From Gorsachius magnificus (taxonomy: Eukaryota > Chordata > Aves > Pelecaniformes > Ardeidae): 64,000 nucleotides of DNA. The notes under the pieces are model-generated. The model was given only the letters and a program-made list of their open reading frames with translations. It was not told the origin of the DNA and did no database searches. Every line of letters starts with the position of its first letter. The first letter of the stretch is position 1. Below, piece by piece: positions 25,601 to 40,600 of this stretch. The position numbers and the translations under genes were made by a program. The DNA is taken from the NCBI GenBank assembly GCA_034008185.1, contig CM067082.1:105953311-106017310 (forward strand). The letters run 5' to 3'.

Positions 25601-28600
25601 TTTTGTCGAAGAGCAACTCATGGTTAAAAATAAGTGTGTTTCCCCTGCACAAGTCCAAAGAGCTTATGACCAGAAATAATGCTCTTATCTTAGCAACACT
25701 GTATGAAGTTAGAGGACAAGACAAGGGCACTGCCAGTCAGAAGGCAGATAGAACTGCTTTGCCTCAAGTGGCTGTTGCGTATCAGTCAGGTCATGAAGTC
25801 AACATGCAAAGTATAATGCAACACAAATTTATGCTAGTCAGCAATCCCACAGGATGGGTTTGAGATCTATTTCCAGTGGCAAATTATGACAGATGCAATT
25901 TGTCCAGTGAGTATCCCCACATGGAACAACTCTGCCTTGCTACTACTTTTGCGACTGCTAAAGTAGATAAACCATTTGACAAAGCATTTGAGGCAAATTG
26001 CCTCAGCAAGAAAAGCACCTTTTTGAGACCATCAATTTTCCAGGGAGCTATGGACTCTTCTTCCTGTAGAGGCAAAGCAGGTTAACCACAGTCTGGTTGA
26101 AGATAGTCAAGAACCATGTTCTCCGTCCACAGAAGGCTGGAGGGGCAGAAATGGCATGCCTACATGGTACTTTACAAACAGTGCTGAGCCCCAGCTAGTA
26201 AGTCCGGCCAAGCAATGGAATGTGTTAGCTTGTTCTCAGCACCACGGTAATGAAGTTGCCTGTTTTTCAGCTATCTGGAAGAGCAAGGAGGGACAGTTCT
26301 CTTCTGCTGGCAAAGGCTATAGAGGCCTCTCCAGAGCTGCCTCCTGAACCAGCCACCCACGCCAGTGCTATGGGCATATCAGATGTCCAGAAGAGCCATA
26401 AGGTAACAAGTATTTTTCTTCATTATAAGACTTCATGGCAGAGACACACACCAGAGAAATGCTTCAGAGTACCACAGTACTGACTGTGGTCCTCCTTTTC
26501 TCAAGCATAACAAGGTCACCACAGTTTACTTTGTAAGCACATTTTCCTACCTCTGCTTTGTGTTGCCTGGCTGTCATCTCCGAGATCATCTTCTCCTCCA
26601 TACGTTCGAATGGGGGATCGGGCATAGGAATGCTTTTGGATAAGGCTCTCCACACTTTCTCTGTGGAAGGAAAAAAACATACCACATCAGTAACATCCTA
26701 AACAGCCTCCTAATTCCTTAGGTTAAATACAATGAACATGCTGCCTTTTCCCTGTCCAGATCACACTTTCTCACACAGGCTCTCCAAATTAAAAAAGGCT
26801 TACCAGTGTGTCACTGGAAATGCTGAACTTGGCCTGCAGTGTTTTAATATTGCTGATCACCGCTTACCTGCATGGTACCGCTTCTTCAGCAAAGTAGAGT
26901 GAACTTCCCACTGTATTTCCTGGATGTGGTCTCACACAGGGAATACAGGACCAGCACTTTTTACAAAGTTGAAAACGCAAGCTCTGGGGTTATTCGTGCT
27001 GAGGGACCAATCTGAATTCAAAGAGACACCTGTGATCCAGCTCGTTTCAAATGAGCTTTCATGTCACACCTGACCACCTCATCTGATGCCCTCCCATTTT
27101 TCTGAAATCAGGGGCAAGAGATAGATGTGTCCAGAGACAGCTCAGCTCTAACCATGCTCTCTCAGCATCAGAGTCGAGGCCAGTTCGTAGCAGGAAGTCT
27201 GCAGATACTACTGATCTCATGCCACGTCTATTCTGGGAGATTAGACGTGTCTGCCAGGCCACCGCCTCGCTGGTGGCACAAAGCACTGAAGTCACCCAAA
27301 CAATTTTTAAATAGAAGGAGGGCATATCTGCATGATAAGCCATAGCAGTTTGTAAGGAAGATCCAACCTTACACGTTCCCAGCGTGTTTCCATCTAAGTA
27401 GGTGGCATTATACCAAAGCTGAATACAACCTAGGCACATTTCCAAAATGGCTTTGACCTTCTGTTCCCGTTTAAGAAATCTAGGTAGTGGTAGCTGTTTA
27501 AATCTGCTGCTCAGTGAAGGTTTTGTCTGAATTTACCATTTGGCCATTCATATTTGCTCATGCCCTTTGCTCAGAGAGTGTGGCTATTGCAGAAATTCCA
27601 AGGAAAAACATTTTCCAAGTAACATGATAAATCACAATGGCACATGTTTTCCTTTCCTACAGAAAGCCCATTATGGTCATTTTGTCCTTGGTCTATCACT
27701 GGCGTCATTACTTATGCTTGTCTCCTCAGAAAAAAATAAATAAAAAGGGGATCTTATCAAAGTGATTTACTTGTGTCAGGATTGGAAGTAGACTGAAAGC
27801 AATGGCAGTTCCTACATAGAGGATGATATAATTGAATTACTGCCTTTTAAGTGATTGAAAACAGTAGGCATATCGGGGCTATCTCAAAGAAGATTTTACA
27901 AAGAAAAAGACAGATGGCATTGTTTACGTTATGGGCTGAATGCCTCTTGAAACTTTTTTTTTCTGAAGCAGAATGTGAAATGCAAAGAATTGTACTTAAC
28001 CAAAAAGACTATCTCAGATGAGTACAGAATAACAGAATAATGAATTAGACCGGGTCTGAGTGATTTAGATACCAGTCTATAAACATATTCATAACCAAAG
28101 AATTACTAATCTTTAAAAGGCCTGAAAAACAAATGTGATTCAGGTGATTTTCTGTATTATCTCTATTGACTTTTTTCCTAGTAAAGGTTTGCTTATAATG
28201 ACAGACATTACAGCATGTAATAATATCCTGATGCAACAGAAACAATGCAGGCTCTAGTTTTAGTGCAGTGGGCCAAATTCATCTCTAAAACATTGGATCC
28301 AATGGCGTTTTGGGGATAAACTCACCCTAATAAATTTACATTTGAATTACCTACAGGGATTTAAAGCTAAATCAAATGCCCACAATTATTGCAGACTAAA
28401 TTCTTTCCAGATGGGTTTGTATGCTAGACAGAGAACTCTATTATTCTATATGGTTGTCTTCTTTTAAAGGAAAGAGAGAGATGACTTCTTAGTGAACCCT
28501 GAATCTGCAAAGTTTGAAACCAGGGAACTATGTGGTAGGTTTATTTATTTATTTTTAATGTTGTAACATTGCAGGTAGTATGCTAAAGGTTTTAGAAGAT

Positions 28601-31600
28601 TAATCTCATTCATTGGCACAAGAAGCAAAGGTTTTTATGGCAGAGGAAATGGTCTAACGAGGAAACTTGGATCAGCGAAAGCAACTAATTTCACAACAGC
28701 AGTTCCTTTTGTGCAGCTGGGATTTAATACTCAAAAACTGTATCTGCTTATCTTGCCTAACCATGTCGGTGGTTTACGTTGTAATCACAACACGCCTACT
28801 AATTTTTCATTTTAGATGTTGAGGCTGTGCTTCACATCATATGCACAAAGTGTCAAGATCCACACCAGAATTTAGGAACCTGTCCCCCACAGCCTTCAGG
28901 TGGACACTCTTCTTTCCACATACAACACACGCTGCATATAAACATCCAAACAGACCTACAAAAGTTCAAAAGGCTGAGCAGGAAACCACCTAAGTGTGCA
29001 AAAGGAAACAAAGAAAAGCAATAAGTGGTGCATTTCCTCCACTCATGAAGTACATCTCTGAGTTATCCCACCAAGCACTGTTTCTTCCACCAAGAAAAAC
29101 AAGAGCTGAAGTCTGCGCTCAGGTCTCCCCCATCCTGAACAAGTGACCTAAGTTAAGGGATAATCTTTCTTTTGCGTTGTGTTTCAAAGGAAAGGAGTGG
29201 TGGCCTGCCTCTGCACCGTGGTCAAATATTTCATGCTCAGAGAAGACCACCTGGAGACCAAGTCGTCCTGGAGAAGAAAGGGATTGCAACTCATCTAGTC
29301 TATGGAAACAGCTGGAGTTTCCCACATATTTTGGAAAGAGGCAGCCAACCTCCTCCACCCTTTGAAGACAGAGGTGCTTTAGCACTTTCTCCAAAATGTG
29401 GAGGAGGAAGCAAAACTTTAACAACAAGATTTAAGTGTCCGTGAAATCTAATTCAAAATGCAGGAATGAAGCTGGCACTCTGGAGCACAGGTTCCTGCTT
29501 ATACCCTTTTGTCAACCGGGGCCAAAAAGACTTAAATCTCAAAATCTTCCTGAAATTTTTGGTTATGGAAGATGAACCATTTACAACATTCAGAACATGG
29601 TGCTCTGTAGACTGGGCCAATAGAATACATTTTTTTAAAGTCCCAAAATATTATAATACTACTTCTGTGAGGGAAAGATATTAGTTTAAGCCACTGGCTT
29701 TCTAGTTCTTATGCAACATCTTCAGATATCTCAATGTGGTTCAAAGGATTTATGGAAACAATTTTATAAAATACTGAACGATAAATCAATATTTGCTATT
29801 TTATGATTCTGCTCAATAAAAAAAAAATTAGCAAGTGAAGAGTATGGTGGAGAGGGGTTTTTTTTAAGGCTTTCCTTTAGGTTTTTTTTCAGAGTTAATC
29901 CACACTAAACTGTCTGAAGAACAAAGTCACTTCCAGTTACTCACTGCTCAACTTGCGTACTTCTGTTACTCAGTTTGTGATCAGACACTTGCTGTCTAAT
30001 ACCTCTACCTAGCATTTTTACCTTTAAAAGTATCTTAGAACTCCACAGTTTCTTCCATCAGCAATAAATTAGCAATAAACTTTATTTTGAGATACCGTAA
30101 ACTGCCAACTAGATAAAAGGAAAGATGTCTTCTTTCAGTCAAATTCTTTTGTGTGGTCTACCAACAATTTTCAGTCTTCCAGACTATTCTTCAACTCACA
30201 GATATCTTGTAAATACTCAGAGTAAGGGGAAAACACACACATAGGCATAATATATTACTATGATTAAGCTGTGCTATGCATAAAACTGGATAATAGTAGC
30301 AGATGACAAGCTGGAGAAGAGCACGTTAGGGGCTGAAGCTGTTTGAGAAAAAGAAGGCGGAAACGTGTGCCAAATGGAGAGGAAAAATCTGAGCTCATAT
30401 TGGCTAGCACGCCCACAGAGAAGATGCTGAGGCAGGACAAGTGTGAGGAGAGGCAACACTGAAAAGGAGCTCAGGCTGATCCCAATGATCTGCATTCTGC
30501 CAGGAGCACACATCGAGCCCAGCCCCGTCAATAAACAGCTGCTTATTACAAGCGAAGCACTTCTTTTCTTTGTGCAAGAATTAGAACAGTGAATTTTGAA
30601 CCAGGAACCAAAGGAAGGGTTGGGGCAATTTATCAGTTAGTAAGGTTTTAGGGTGCACAGGGAGCACCTTGCCATTCTGCAGGTTTTAACCTCTTGACTG
30701 AACATTTCACTCTTGTCCCTGTTGGCAACTGATTCCAAAACTAACCTTCCAGCTAGGGTTGCTTTATGTCTTGCAGCCACAAGCTGAGTCTTTGGTCTTG
30801 TTTAGTTGACAGTGCCCCGTACGTCAGAGTAGTCTCAGATTATCAAAAGTAGACAGGAAAATCCTGATGTAGCTGACAAATGATTCACTAACACTTTACA
30901 GACTAAACCCAAGATCTTGCCATGGATATGAACTGGGAGATGGTAGAAAACAGAGCTGATTTGGGAAGCAGCTGAGGAGCAAGGCCCTGTGTGAAGATGC
31001 TCACTTCCTTTTGCTGTCAACCCAGATTACAGAAATTCTCTTGGGAGATGGTAAAGTCCCAGATTACCCTGAGCAGGATCTTTAATCAAGATGAAAGAAC
31101 AGTGCATCTTTGTAGGTGGAAGCAGGCATGTCTTTGATGATGCTTCGTGTCATTTTTTCTGCTCCTTTTGCCATTACCCTGTTTTAGCTGTGCATTCACA
31201 GCAGCCTGGTGATCACCATGACCCTGATTCTGAAGCGCATGACCACGAGCCCTGCTGATATGGAAGAGGGCTCACCTGGCCACAATGCACTGTCCACACG
31301 GATGTTGCTACGTGCCTGCACGTACCTGAAGCTGTGGATTTTCCTGAATTTGGCAGAGAGTGCACCCAGTGGATGGAGTCAGGAAGCCTACCTTCACCCT
31401 TTGGGATGAGGAGGCTTGAGGGAATATATTTGGTTTTAGCAGAAGGTACTAGAAAATCTAACCTACAACTAGCTTGCTGGAGCCAGGCCTGAGTTAGTGT
31501 CCATCTTGGATTTATACCAGGGCTTCAAAGAGGATGGAGTTGATGTAACAGGCAGCCACCCATTCCACTGGGAGCTAGGTTCAACCTCCTTTAAAGACAA

Positions 31601-34600
31601 CGTGCAAAAGCCAGACTATGGTGAGAAAGAGCAAGTGGCGGAGCCGGGCACTCTTGAATTCATATCTTCTGCAGAAGTTACTGTCTCAGGAATGGCTACA
31701 AGAGGTACGCATTTCAGAGCAGAGTTATTCAGCCTGTTGGTGTTTTCTCTTTTTGCCCTTACTCTCCAAGCGCTAGGTAAGCAAGAAGGTAAGGATACCC
31801 TCAGTATCCACTCCCTGTTCCTGGTGTCATGGGGTTGGTTATTTTTCTTTTCTTTTTTTTTTTTTTTAATTTTTCTTTACACAAAAAAGGCAATGTTAAT
31901 AAAAAAAAATTAACAGAAGGAAAATAATACAATAATGAAACTGACAACCGTGTTTTGCTTGGCCATTCAGTTCGACACAAAGAAAAATACAGAGCAGGAT
32001 ATAAAGTGTATGAATTATCAGTTTGCAGCCTGAATGACTTCTTTAGTTCTGCATTTCAAAGGTTTCCTTTTTTTGTAGCTGCCAGTTAGTATGTTTGGAA
32101 GAAAGCCCAGATAACAGAAGACATCAGAAGTGAGGTGAGGTGAAGACAGATGGAATAAATGGGCTGAGAAGGCACAAAAATAAACTTGTCGGAAGTCACA
32201 CTGTAGTAGAAGGTTTTGGGGTTTTTTTTTTAAGGGAAAAGATGACTAATTTGTCCAAGACGCAAGTGCTAAAAACAAGTCTGTAAAAAAACCCAAACCA
32301 ATAAAAAACCAAACCCAAACCAAAAACCCCAACACAGCAGGAAGAACAGATACATTTCCATAACAGCAGCTAAGAGTGAACTACAGTCAGAACCACTGCT
32401 CAGATATCACTCAGGCTTCATGTTCCTGTGGCTTTTAGTTGCTATTTTACACATGCACAAATATACAGATATATTCATTTGCTACATAGAGCTGCTCTTA
32501 TACTGGTAGATGAATATTACAGATTGACCCTATGAACCTAATTCAGCAATGACACGGTACGGGCCAAATCCTCGACCAGAACAAAGTAACTCCGTTCTGC
32601 TGCTTGGGTTAGAGCTGAAGCAATTCCAACCAGGGAAGAACCAGGACCAAGCAAACTACATTGGCTCACGTGAGCTGAAGTTTAATTTGGCCCAAAAGCT
32701 AATACAGAGCCACCCAATACTTTCACAAAAGGTCAAAACTATTGGGCAAGAGTTGGATGAATGCAATACTCAAAGAATACATGCAATTTAAAAGAAGTGA
32801 AACAAGAATTGAATTACGAAAAATCTACGTTTTGATGATTGCAGGAAAAAGAACAAGTGTATCTCCAAAGTGGTGTTTATTGGTGTGCTTGCAATAAACA
32901 TCTAGCTACCGATGGCAATTCTGGAAGAGCTATAATATGCACAGAGGTGACATAGCCTGGCTGAAGCCATGACATAGGAAAAGTAGTGACACTTATGAAG
33001 ATGGAGCACAAGGTTATTAAATACACCCACCCCACTTACCTCAACTACAAATTAAAATGAGAAAAAAATAGCTAATCTTTATACAGGGAATGGGAAAAAA
33101 AAAAAGAAAAAAGAAAATTACATTTCTCTTCTCTGACTTGGAAAAAAAAAGACATTCACTTGCAAATGTATGTCAAAACTCTTTCTCCGTATCATTTTTT
33201 CCCCAAATATAGTGACACGCTTAACTCTAACATAGCCAACCCCACAGAGTTCCACTTCACCCTGTGGCTGAAACCATTTCTTTCTCACTGCCAGGCAGAG
33301 GGTGAGAGGGGAGGACAGAGCAGTGCTGTGAAACTGGGACTGGGGGAAGTCCCTGGAAAACTTCCTCTGGGGTGGCAACCAGGGGTCTGATCTGGTGTCA
33401 TCCCCTCCCCTCATGCACATACTACACCTGCACAAAGTGAGTGGAAAACAGTAGCAAAATGAAACATTTTTATACCATTTTGCACAAGTAAAAAGATAGA
33501 TAACAGAGTACCTAAGAGGAAAATGAGCCTGGGTATGAGTGCTTAAAAGCTTGGGAACTGAAAAAGGTTTTAGCTGACATGGAGGGCTTTCTGCTGGGAA
33601 GAGGAACCGTTGCCTGGGTAACAATAAGCAGAGTTGGAGGAACTGGATTGGACGGAAATGCTTCAGGTGCCTAAATGTAGGCGGGTAGTGCTTTCTAGAT
33701 GTCTTAAGCCATCCGAGCTGTCTGCAATGGACAGGATAATACAGAAAATAGAGGCAATCCATCTACCCCTCTGGAGCAGCAGCTGGAGGCTGGAATAACT
33801 TCAGCATATCTGGAATGGTATCAGATACCAGCTATTTAGGCACCAGAGTCCCTGGTGTTTCTCCCTAAACTCAGGACTTCACTTCTATCTCCCAACCTAA
33901 ACAGTGGAAATGATCTCCCATGGTTGGTTATTGACATTTGCAGACTGAGAACTAGCTGAGGATAAAAGATCAGCTGGTGAGTTTGACTTGGTGGAGAACT
34001 ACGAGAAAGCCCTGCTTAAGCATGGACGTGAGAGTAGGTCGTAGAGAGACTATATTTCTGGCTGTTGGTAGGGGGCTTTCCAGAGTCAGGGAAGTTCTAG
34101 ACCAGTGATAAGAAATGGGAATGGGGAGGAAGGCAGCTCTGGGTGGGGAGGGAGCAAGGAAGGGGGGAGAGAGAGGACTGCTGCAGACAGCACATCATTA
34201 AGCACATGGCTTTGACTGCTACTTCAGCAGGGCGGTGCCCATATCTGGGCATTAGCATCCATTTCTTTTACAACCTTGTAAGCTGGTACAACGTATTTCC
34301 ACATCTCAGACATGAAGTTCCTCATGGAAAAATTCAGAATCTGATTACCATGCAAATCCAGCTGGGATGCAGCTCACTTACCTCCCCTATCCCCCAATCC
34401 TTCCTTTCTCTGCCTAAAAATTACTTGGGCATGCAGCCATACTTTTCCACGTTGCCTCCCATGTGTGTATCTACCTCCCAGAAGCTTTACAGGACTTGTG
34501 CAGATGGGTATACTCCGTTAGGTCTTTTTAATAGTTACAAGTCCACACCTTGAACTTGCCTATCACATACTGGATCAAACAGACAAGTGAAGTTCAGCTC

Positions 34601-37600
34601 ATGATGATGATCTGGCAATTCTTGTTTGATCATTGTTTTATGATTCAGTAGTTCTGTTGACTCACACTCTTGAAATGATCACCTTTTTCACTGGATTATT
34701 TGCATGATATTTAATTGTGATGGTTCTATTTATTTATTTTTAAAAGGCTATTCTTCACAACAACTCAAAAGGTAAATTCAGGCTCAGGATAAAAAAAATA
34801 ATCTGTTGGGTTCTGATTTTGCACCTGCTATGGCTTTGGCAGGTTTTTCTTAAGCAGAAACATAAAGAGATTCCCTTAATGCCTATCTCCAGAGTTAATT
34901 GCTCATTATAAAACCTACATTAGTCTTTTTCACAAAGGTTACCGTTAAAAAAGAGATCATGTTCATCCACTTTACTGCATTTGGCATCCCGTAGTTAACA
35001 CCACAGTATGTTAAACTCCACATTCTAACTATTGCTGCTAAATGTTCAGTTTTTCAATCACAGCCACCGTGGGAGCCTTTTTATAGTAGAGGAAATGTAA
35101 ATACCACGTAAAAAGATCAAAAGATGAACCAGCAACTTATCTAAATCACAGTAGCCCCAGATAAAGTCTGCCCCTTGCCATAAATAGATTACAACAAGTA
35201 ATGTACGGAAAGAGTTGATTGAGGAAGGAATCTCACATCCTACTGAAAATTTGATGTATACCAAAGTCACCAATGATTTCTTTCAATGGTTAAAAGCTTT
35301 GCATATAGAGCCATGACTACAAGGAACTGCTGTAAGTTATTTAGAGAGGAACAAAAGAAAATACAGGCAGCTTTGCTGTTGCCTACCTCCTTCACCATTT
35401 TGCAAATTTCACTGCCTTTTCATATATTATTTTAACTCCAACACATATAATGCAAACAGATTTAATCCTAACGGCATTTGCAGCTTGAATTTCCTACATA
35501 GGGATCGTAAATCTAGAATGGGAAGCCTGAAATCATTAAAGTCACATATTTATAAAATCATATTCAATTAGGTTAAAAAAGTGCAATTTCTGTCATCATG
35601 TCATAAAAAGATGTGTTTTTCTCTCAGATCTACTATAAAGAAAAGCTCCCTATATTGTTACAGATAGAGGCTGTTTTCAATCAGTTACAAGGAGCAATCC
35701 AATTACTGGATGGTTTAGTGCAGTAACTGACTCCAGACTAATTTAATTTCTTTAGGTCTCTAAAGATCAATTGATCTGATTTCTTTCCCTCCCCAAAGGC
35801 TGTTTAGGAAAAAGCAGGCTTAAATACCTGGAAATGAAATACAAAGCTCTGTACACTTTCACACTACTTGGGTGATTTGGAAAAACTGGAACTCGCGATA
35901 AATGAGTGCTCTCAGCCCCAGCATCACAGGATGCTTTACAGGAGAGCATTAGGATCACCCCACAGCACTGCAGATTAGGCATGCCCATGCTGTACGCAGG
36001 CCTGCTTTGGAAGCAGTGCATGGAAGGTATTTTCACAGCTTTTAGGTAAATATTCAATTTTCAAGAGCTGTGCAAATGTACATTCAGCCTGTATAGTCTT
36101 TTGGAAACAAATATTTTTTTCAGACAGCGAACTTATAGGAATAGCTAAGTTTCCAACTGGACAGAGCAAGAGTCATCCTGTACTATTTAATGTATCACCT
36201 ACATCTTGTAATGCACATTGCGATGGACATCAAGCAAGAAATTCTTCCTGTTGTCATATCTCCCTTTGCTATTTCTTTTGCTTTATATCAGATTTCTTTA
36301 AGCAATTTTGCTGGCGCTAAGGTGAAACCTATAGAACCAGTGGGCACTCAGAGAACAACTTTCTCCTCTGCCTGAATATTTTGATGCTGGAACTGGAAAA
36401 AAAAAAAAAAGCAACTCGGTATTTCTGGACCATATCAGATAACTTGGGAGATTGTCAAAGTCCCTTACCAGCCCTCTTGTCTGTTACACTTTTACTATCT
36501 CGTTACTGAATGTGTTGTGCAGCAGGTTTTGGTTTTTTAAATACTCTTGTTCCCTGATCAGGGCTAACCTTTCCCATTTAAGTCAAAATAAGACCTTACC
36601 CAAACTTGGACTCTCAAATCCAGAGGCTTAATGTCATTTCAATACTTTTCACATTCTGTTTCTTGTATTTATTGTAGGTTTCACATTTGGCTACCTTATC
36701 TTTCATGGCAATGTTCGTGCCTGGGCTATGCTGCCTGTCCCAGTCTCTATTCTTACACTTATCAATAAACAAAAGGTCACTGCGGTTTATGCTCAGCATT
36801 TCTGACTCCATGCCATGTGCTGTTATAGTAAGATGTCCTCTGGAAAAATTCCCTTCATATCCAGCACCATGATAGTTGGTTCGTCTGCACAGAGGTAACT
36901 AAGTTTTTCTCACAGCTTATCTATTCAGGCTCTCTCAGCCCTTGCAAAGCTGTGTCATTAGATATCACCTGTCTGTAAAACAAGGAAATGTGAAAAACCA
37001 AGGTCTCTTATCTTCCTTTCTTGACTATTAGTTGTGTACAAACCTGAGCTTTGGATGTTATTTACCTTATTGCTGTCAATACAACAGGCCATGCTATTTT
37101 AATTAAATCTGCTTTGGGTTTTTGGTTTTTTTGTTTCTTTGGTTTTTTCCCCATTTTCAACAAAGATTTTTACTTAGGAAGCAATTCTTGACAACTTTGC
37201 AAGTGTGCACTGCAGTCTACAAACCTGCTTTCCCAAATGACTGTTCTTTCACCCAGTTATTCAACGGATCACTAATGATCCAGTCACTAGTAAGAGATAA
37301 AATACACCACTATTTCCCAGCAATGGGCCTGCTTAGATTGATGTACTTTTGAAATGCTGTAAAGGCTTTCCCTAGCTGTATGGATATGACTTCATTGAGC
37401 AGTTTGTCCCCCATATGCACCCATGAAAGATGATTCACAGATACACCTGGATAGCCCCACATAAGAGCCTAGAGGGTTTTGGCCTCTGCAAACTTTCTTT
37501 CACGGTTGTGTGCTTGTAGGAAAATTTGAATGTGCTATATCCATCTCCACTGAGTTCTCTTCCAGCCTAAAGGATGCAGGCAGCTTAATTTGCTTCATTT

Positions 37601-40600
37601 GCCAAACTATTTGACACGATATCATAAAAATGTGATGCGCTGGAGAGCTACCAAGAGGTTGAAGTTTATTTCCGACTCAACTGTGGGTTAATGCTTCTGT
37701 CCCTATGGCAGCAGTTGCTTATAATGAGCTGTACACACACACAACTCAACAGTTTCCAGATAAAGCTTTCCCCTGATGCAGCCTGCAGTACAATTTTGGT
37801 GAAACAAAAATGGCATCTTTGTCGTCAGAGTGGGAGTTACAGGATTTATCCTGATGGCAACAATTGCTGACTTCAGTGTCTGGGACTGCTGAAGTGTATT
37901 TTGGGAAGCTCCCCTCTCTCTTTTCCACTGTGTGGAGCAGTGGGGAGCTATAAAGATGTTTTTCACAGGACCACTGCCCTTGTTTCCCAATGACCCAATT
38001 CACAGACCTCAATAGGATTAAATGGCACGATAAGAAAAAAGCTTTTCATTCCCAAGTTGTAAAACTGACCCTCTCCCCCCTTCAAGAAGTCCCCTCAGGA
38101 AGATGAATATATCGGCCCCAACTGGAACAGATGTCAAAACTTAAACCAGCTCTTTCTTCGTAAAGTTTGTAAGTATTTTTAAAGGAGGTGGAGGAGGCTT
38201 GCTATATGCAACAAGATAACATTAAAATGCACAGCTTCTCAGGAGTTGAAAGGATGCTTTTCCTACAAACTCTCTCTTCTCTTTATCTTATCTGCATGGA
38301 AAGTAAACAGAAAGTCCCCATTACCTCTCGATATCAGTGAGTCTGGAAGAGTCCCGGAATCCTTTAGCAAAAGGGTTGCTGTCAATTTTCAACTTGGTTA
38401 TCTGGAAACACAGAAAAGAGCAATGCAACATGAACATAGTGTTAAGGCATTGCAGCGTACAAAGTGTTAACTGATCCATCTTCCTGACTTCACTGCTAAT
38501 TTTATCCATGCTCTCTGTGTGTGTGTGTGTGCATGCTACTCTTGAGATGCTGCAAATCTGGGGAGGCAAACCAGGGTGTATTACACATATGGCAATGGAA
38601 AGACTGAAGGGCACAGTGGGCTCAGCCTTCGTGTTACCAAGAGCAGGAGGAACCCACCCACGTGCAACATTACTGCTTCCAAATACTTTAACAATATGAA
38701 TCGGGTTGTTTTTTCTACAAGCAACCCACAGCACCCTGCTAACATCTGAGCCTCCTTGGTGGAGCTGCAGGTCAGCTAGCATGAGCCCAAACTAGGAGCC
38801 ACTGTCTGCAAACCTGAAGACCTTGCTTCAGTTCAGCCCCTCTTTTTTTTTTTTTTTTACTGCAATGCAAATGTCCTCAGCCAGACCTACCAGCCATCAC
38901 TTAGGGGCAGTTTAACTGTTTTTGCATGGAAAGAAGGTGAGGAAAGGAAGGAGGGAGGAAAAATGTGGGGAAAAACTCAGATTTAAAGTGACAAAGCCTG
39001 GGTTAAAGGAGTAACCCCATTAAAACCATCACAGTCCTGGAAAAGCAGAGGTCTTGCAAACAAAACTCTCCTCCTCCCTTCTTCAAATGCAGCTAAAAAC
39101 CTGCCCTGTGCATCCTGTCAGCCTTTTCATTCAGCCAGAGAAACCCACTGATCAGGACTTGGTCTGCCTCAAGGCATCCCCTTAACTTTGCAGTCAAACT
39201 TTTCAGTCAGGCATAGGTGGTAGCTTCCACTGTGGGTTTTTTGGGGGAGCAGGAAAAAAATACATCACTTCCCTTGTGAAATTTTCTAGCTGTCCACCCA
39301 AATGAGATTTGGTGAATAAAACCTGAGACAACATCGTAATATTCAGATTTTCCAGCCAGACTTCTTCTGAGAATTAAAAATAGAACTGTAAGTGGGAGTT
39401 GGAGCTTGATGAGGGACAACACAGGACCTGTCCTGCAAAGCAGTGAATGCCACCAACTCTAGCTGAAACCCATGAAAATCAACAGCTCTCAGCATTTCAT
39501 ACTGAGCAGCTATGTCAGCCTGGCTTTCCTCAAAAAAAGCCTGTATTGCAGAGGCCACAACCTCATTTTTAATAGCTGGCTCTCGAGACTCAGAAAGAAA
39601 AAGGGATCTTTTCCAAATCCTCAAACAATCAAATGCTCTCATCAGACAAAGGTATTTCAAAATGGGGTGGCTTCTCCTCCAAAATTAAAAAAAAAAGACA
39701 ACTGAACCCAACTTTTCATTCTGAAAAAGGGGTCTTCTGGGAGGGACAAGCTTACAAAGACAAAACCTGAATGTTTAATTACTGGTGTGCAGTACACGAA
39801 TGATGTGCTGAGCAGCTGCCACCCATCTGCTCTGCCACCCTGAAATCTCACTGCACCCCTGGGCCGCTGCCTTCCCTGCCCAGTGTTTTGGGTCCATACA
39901 GGGTCAAGCTCTCTGGGGACGGTCCTTGCTTTGAGGTAGTACGTAGGAGGTGCTGCATCTCACCCGTTGCTCCTATGGGCTGGTCAAACAGCATGGGACC
40001 TCAGCACTGGTTGAGGGTTGGAGGCTGTCTCATCATGCAGGTACAACTGCTGGAAACGACCGTGAATGCCAGCCTTGTCACAGGATCTTGTTAAGGCCAG
40101 GTTGGATGGGGCTTTGGGCAACCTGTCTAGTGGAAGGTGTCCCTGCCCACGGCAGGGGAGTTGGAACTAGATGATCTTTACAGTCCCTTCCAACCCAAAC
40201 CATTCTATGATTCTATGACCTTGCAACAGCTCAGCAAGTTATGGTCTCATCCTACTCCCAAGATATCCATAAGCCCTTGACTCAGGGTGATGTTGCAGAG
40301 AGCGGCAAGTTAGTACCTCACGTCTACAGCACATTTTTATGGCAGCGTTTTGAAAACTACCCTGAAAGAGGACAGGCTCTAACTAGTTCCATTGACTTAG
40401 ATCACCAACACACCGAGCCAACTGTGCTGCAGAATAATAAGGATGTCTATTCATCTCTTGAGCGTATTTTCACCAATCAAACTTCCATTTTCCTAATATT
40501 AAAGATTTGGTATGACATCACAGGAGAAACTTTTTGTATCCACCAAAGCCAGATGAGACTCACAATCATTTATGGCCGTATTTTTCCTGAGAGACCGTCT

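Noticed and set aside
26551..26556. Alternative exon 7 end two bases earlier at AGCAG
   Set aside because: It would need an intron starting AG and would break the frame; ending at 26551 gives AG A G / GG TCA and a GTAGGA donor with the expected SRGSAF junction.
29330..29410. 10-bp inverted repeat CCTCCTCCAC/GTGGAGGAGG in intron 6
   Set aside because: Low-complexity purine/pyrimidine arms with wide spacing pair easily by chance; much weaker than the hairpin at 4626.
31850..31915. T-rich and A-rich runs as the tail of a processed pseudogene or SINE
   Set aside because: No gene-like or SINE-like body and no target duplication are visible on either side.
33118..33762. 214-codon minus-strand open frame inside TBX20 intron 6
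   Set aside because: It is the longest frame in AT-rich DNA, but a frame of this length is roughly expected once in 64 kb on two strands. The translation has no recognisable domain, and the plus strand is open in part too.
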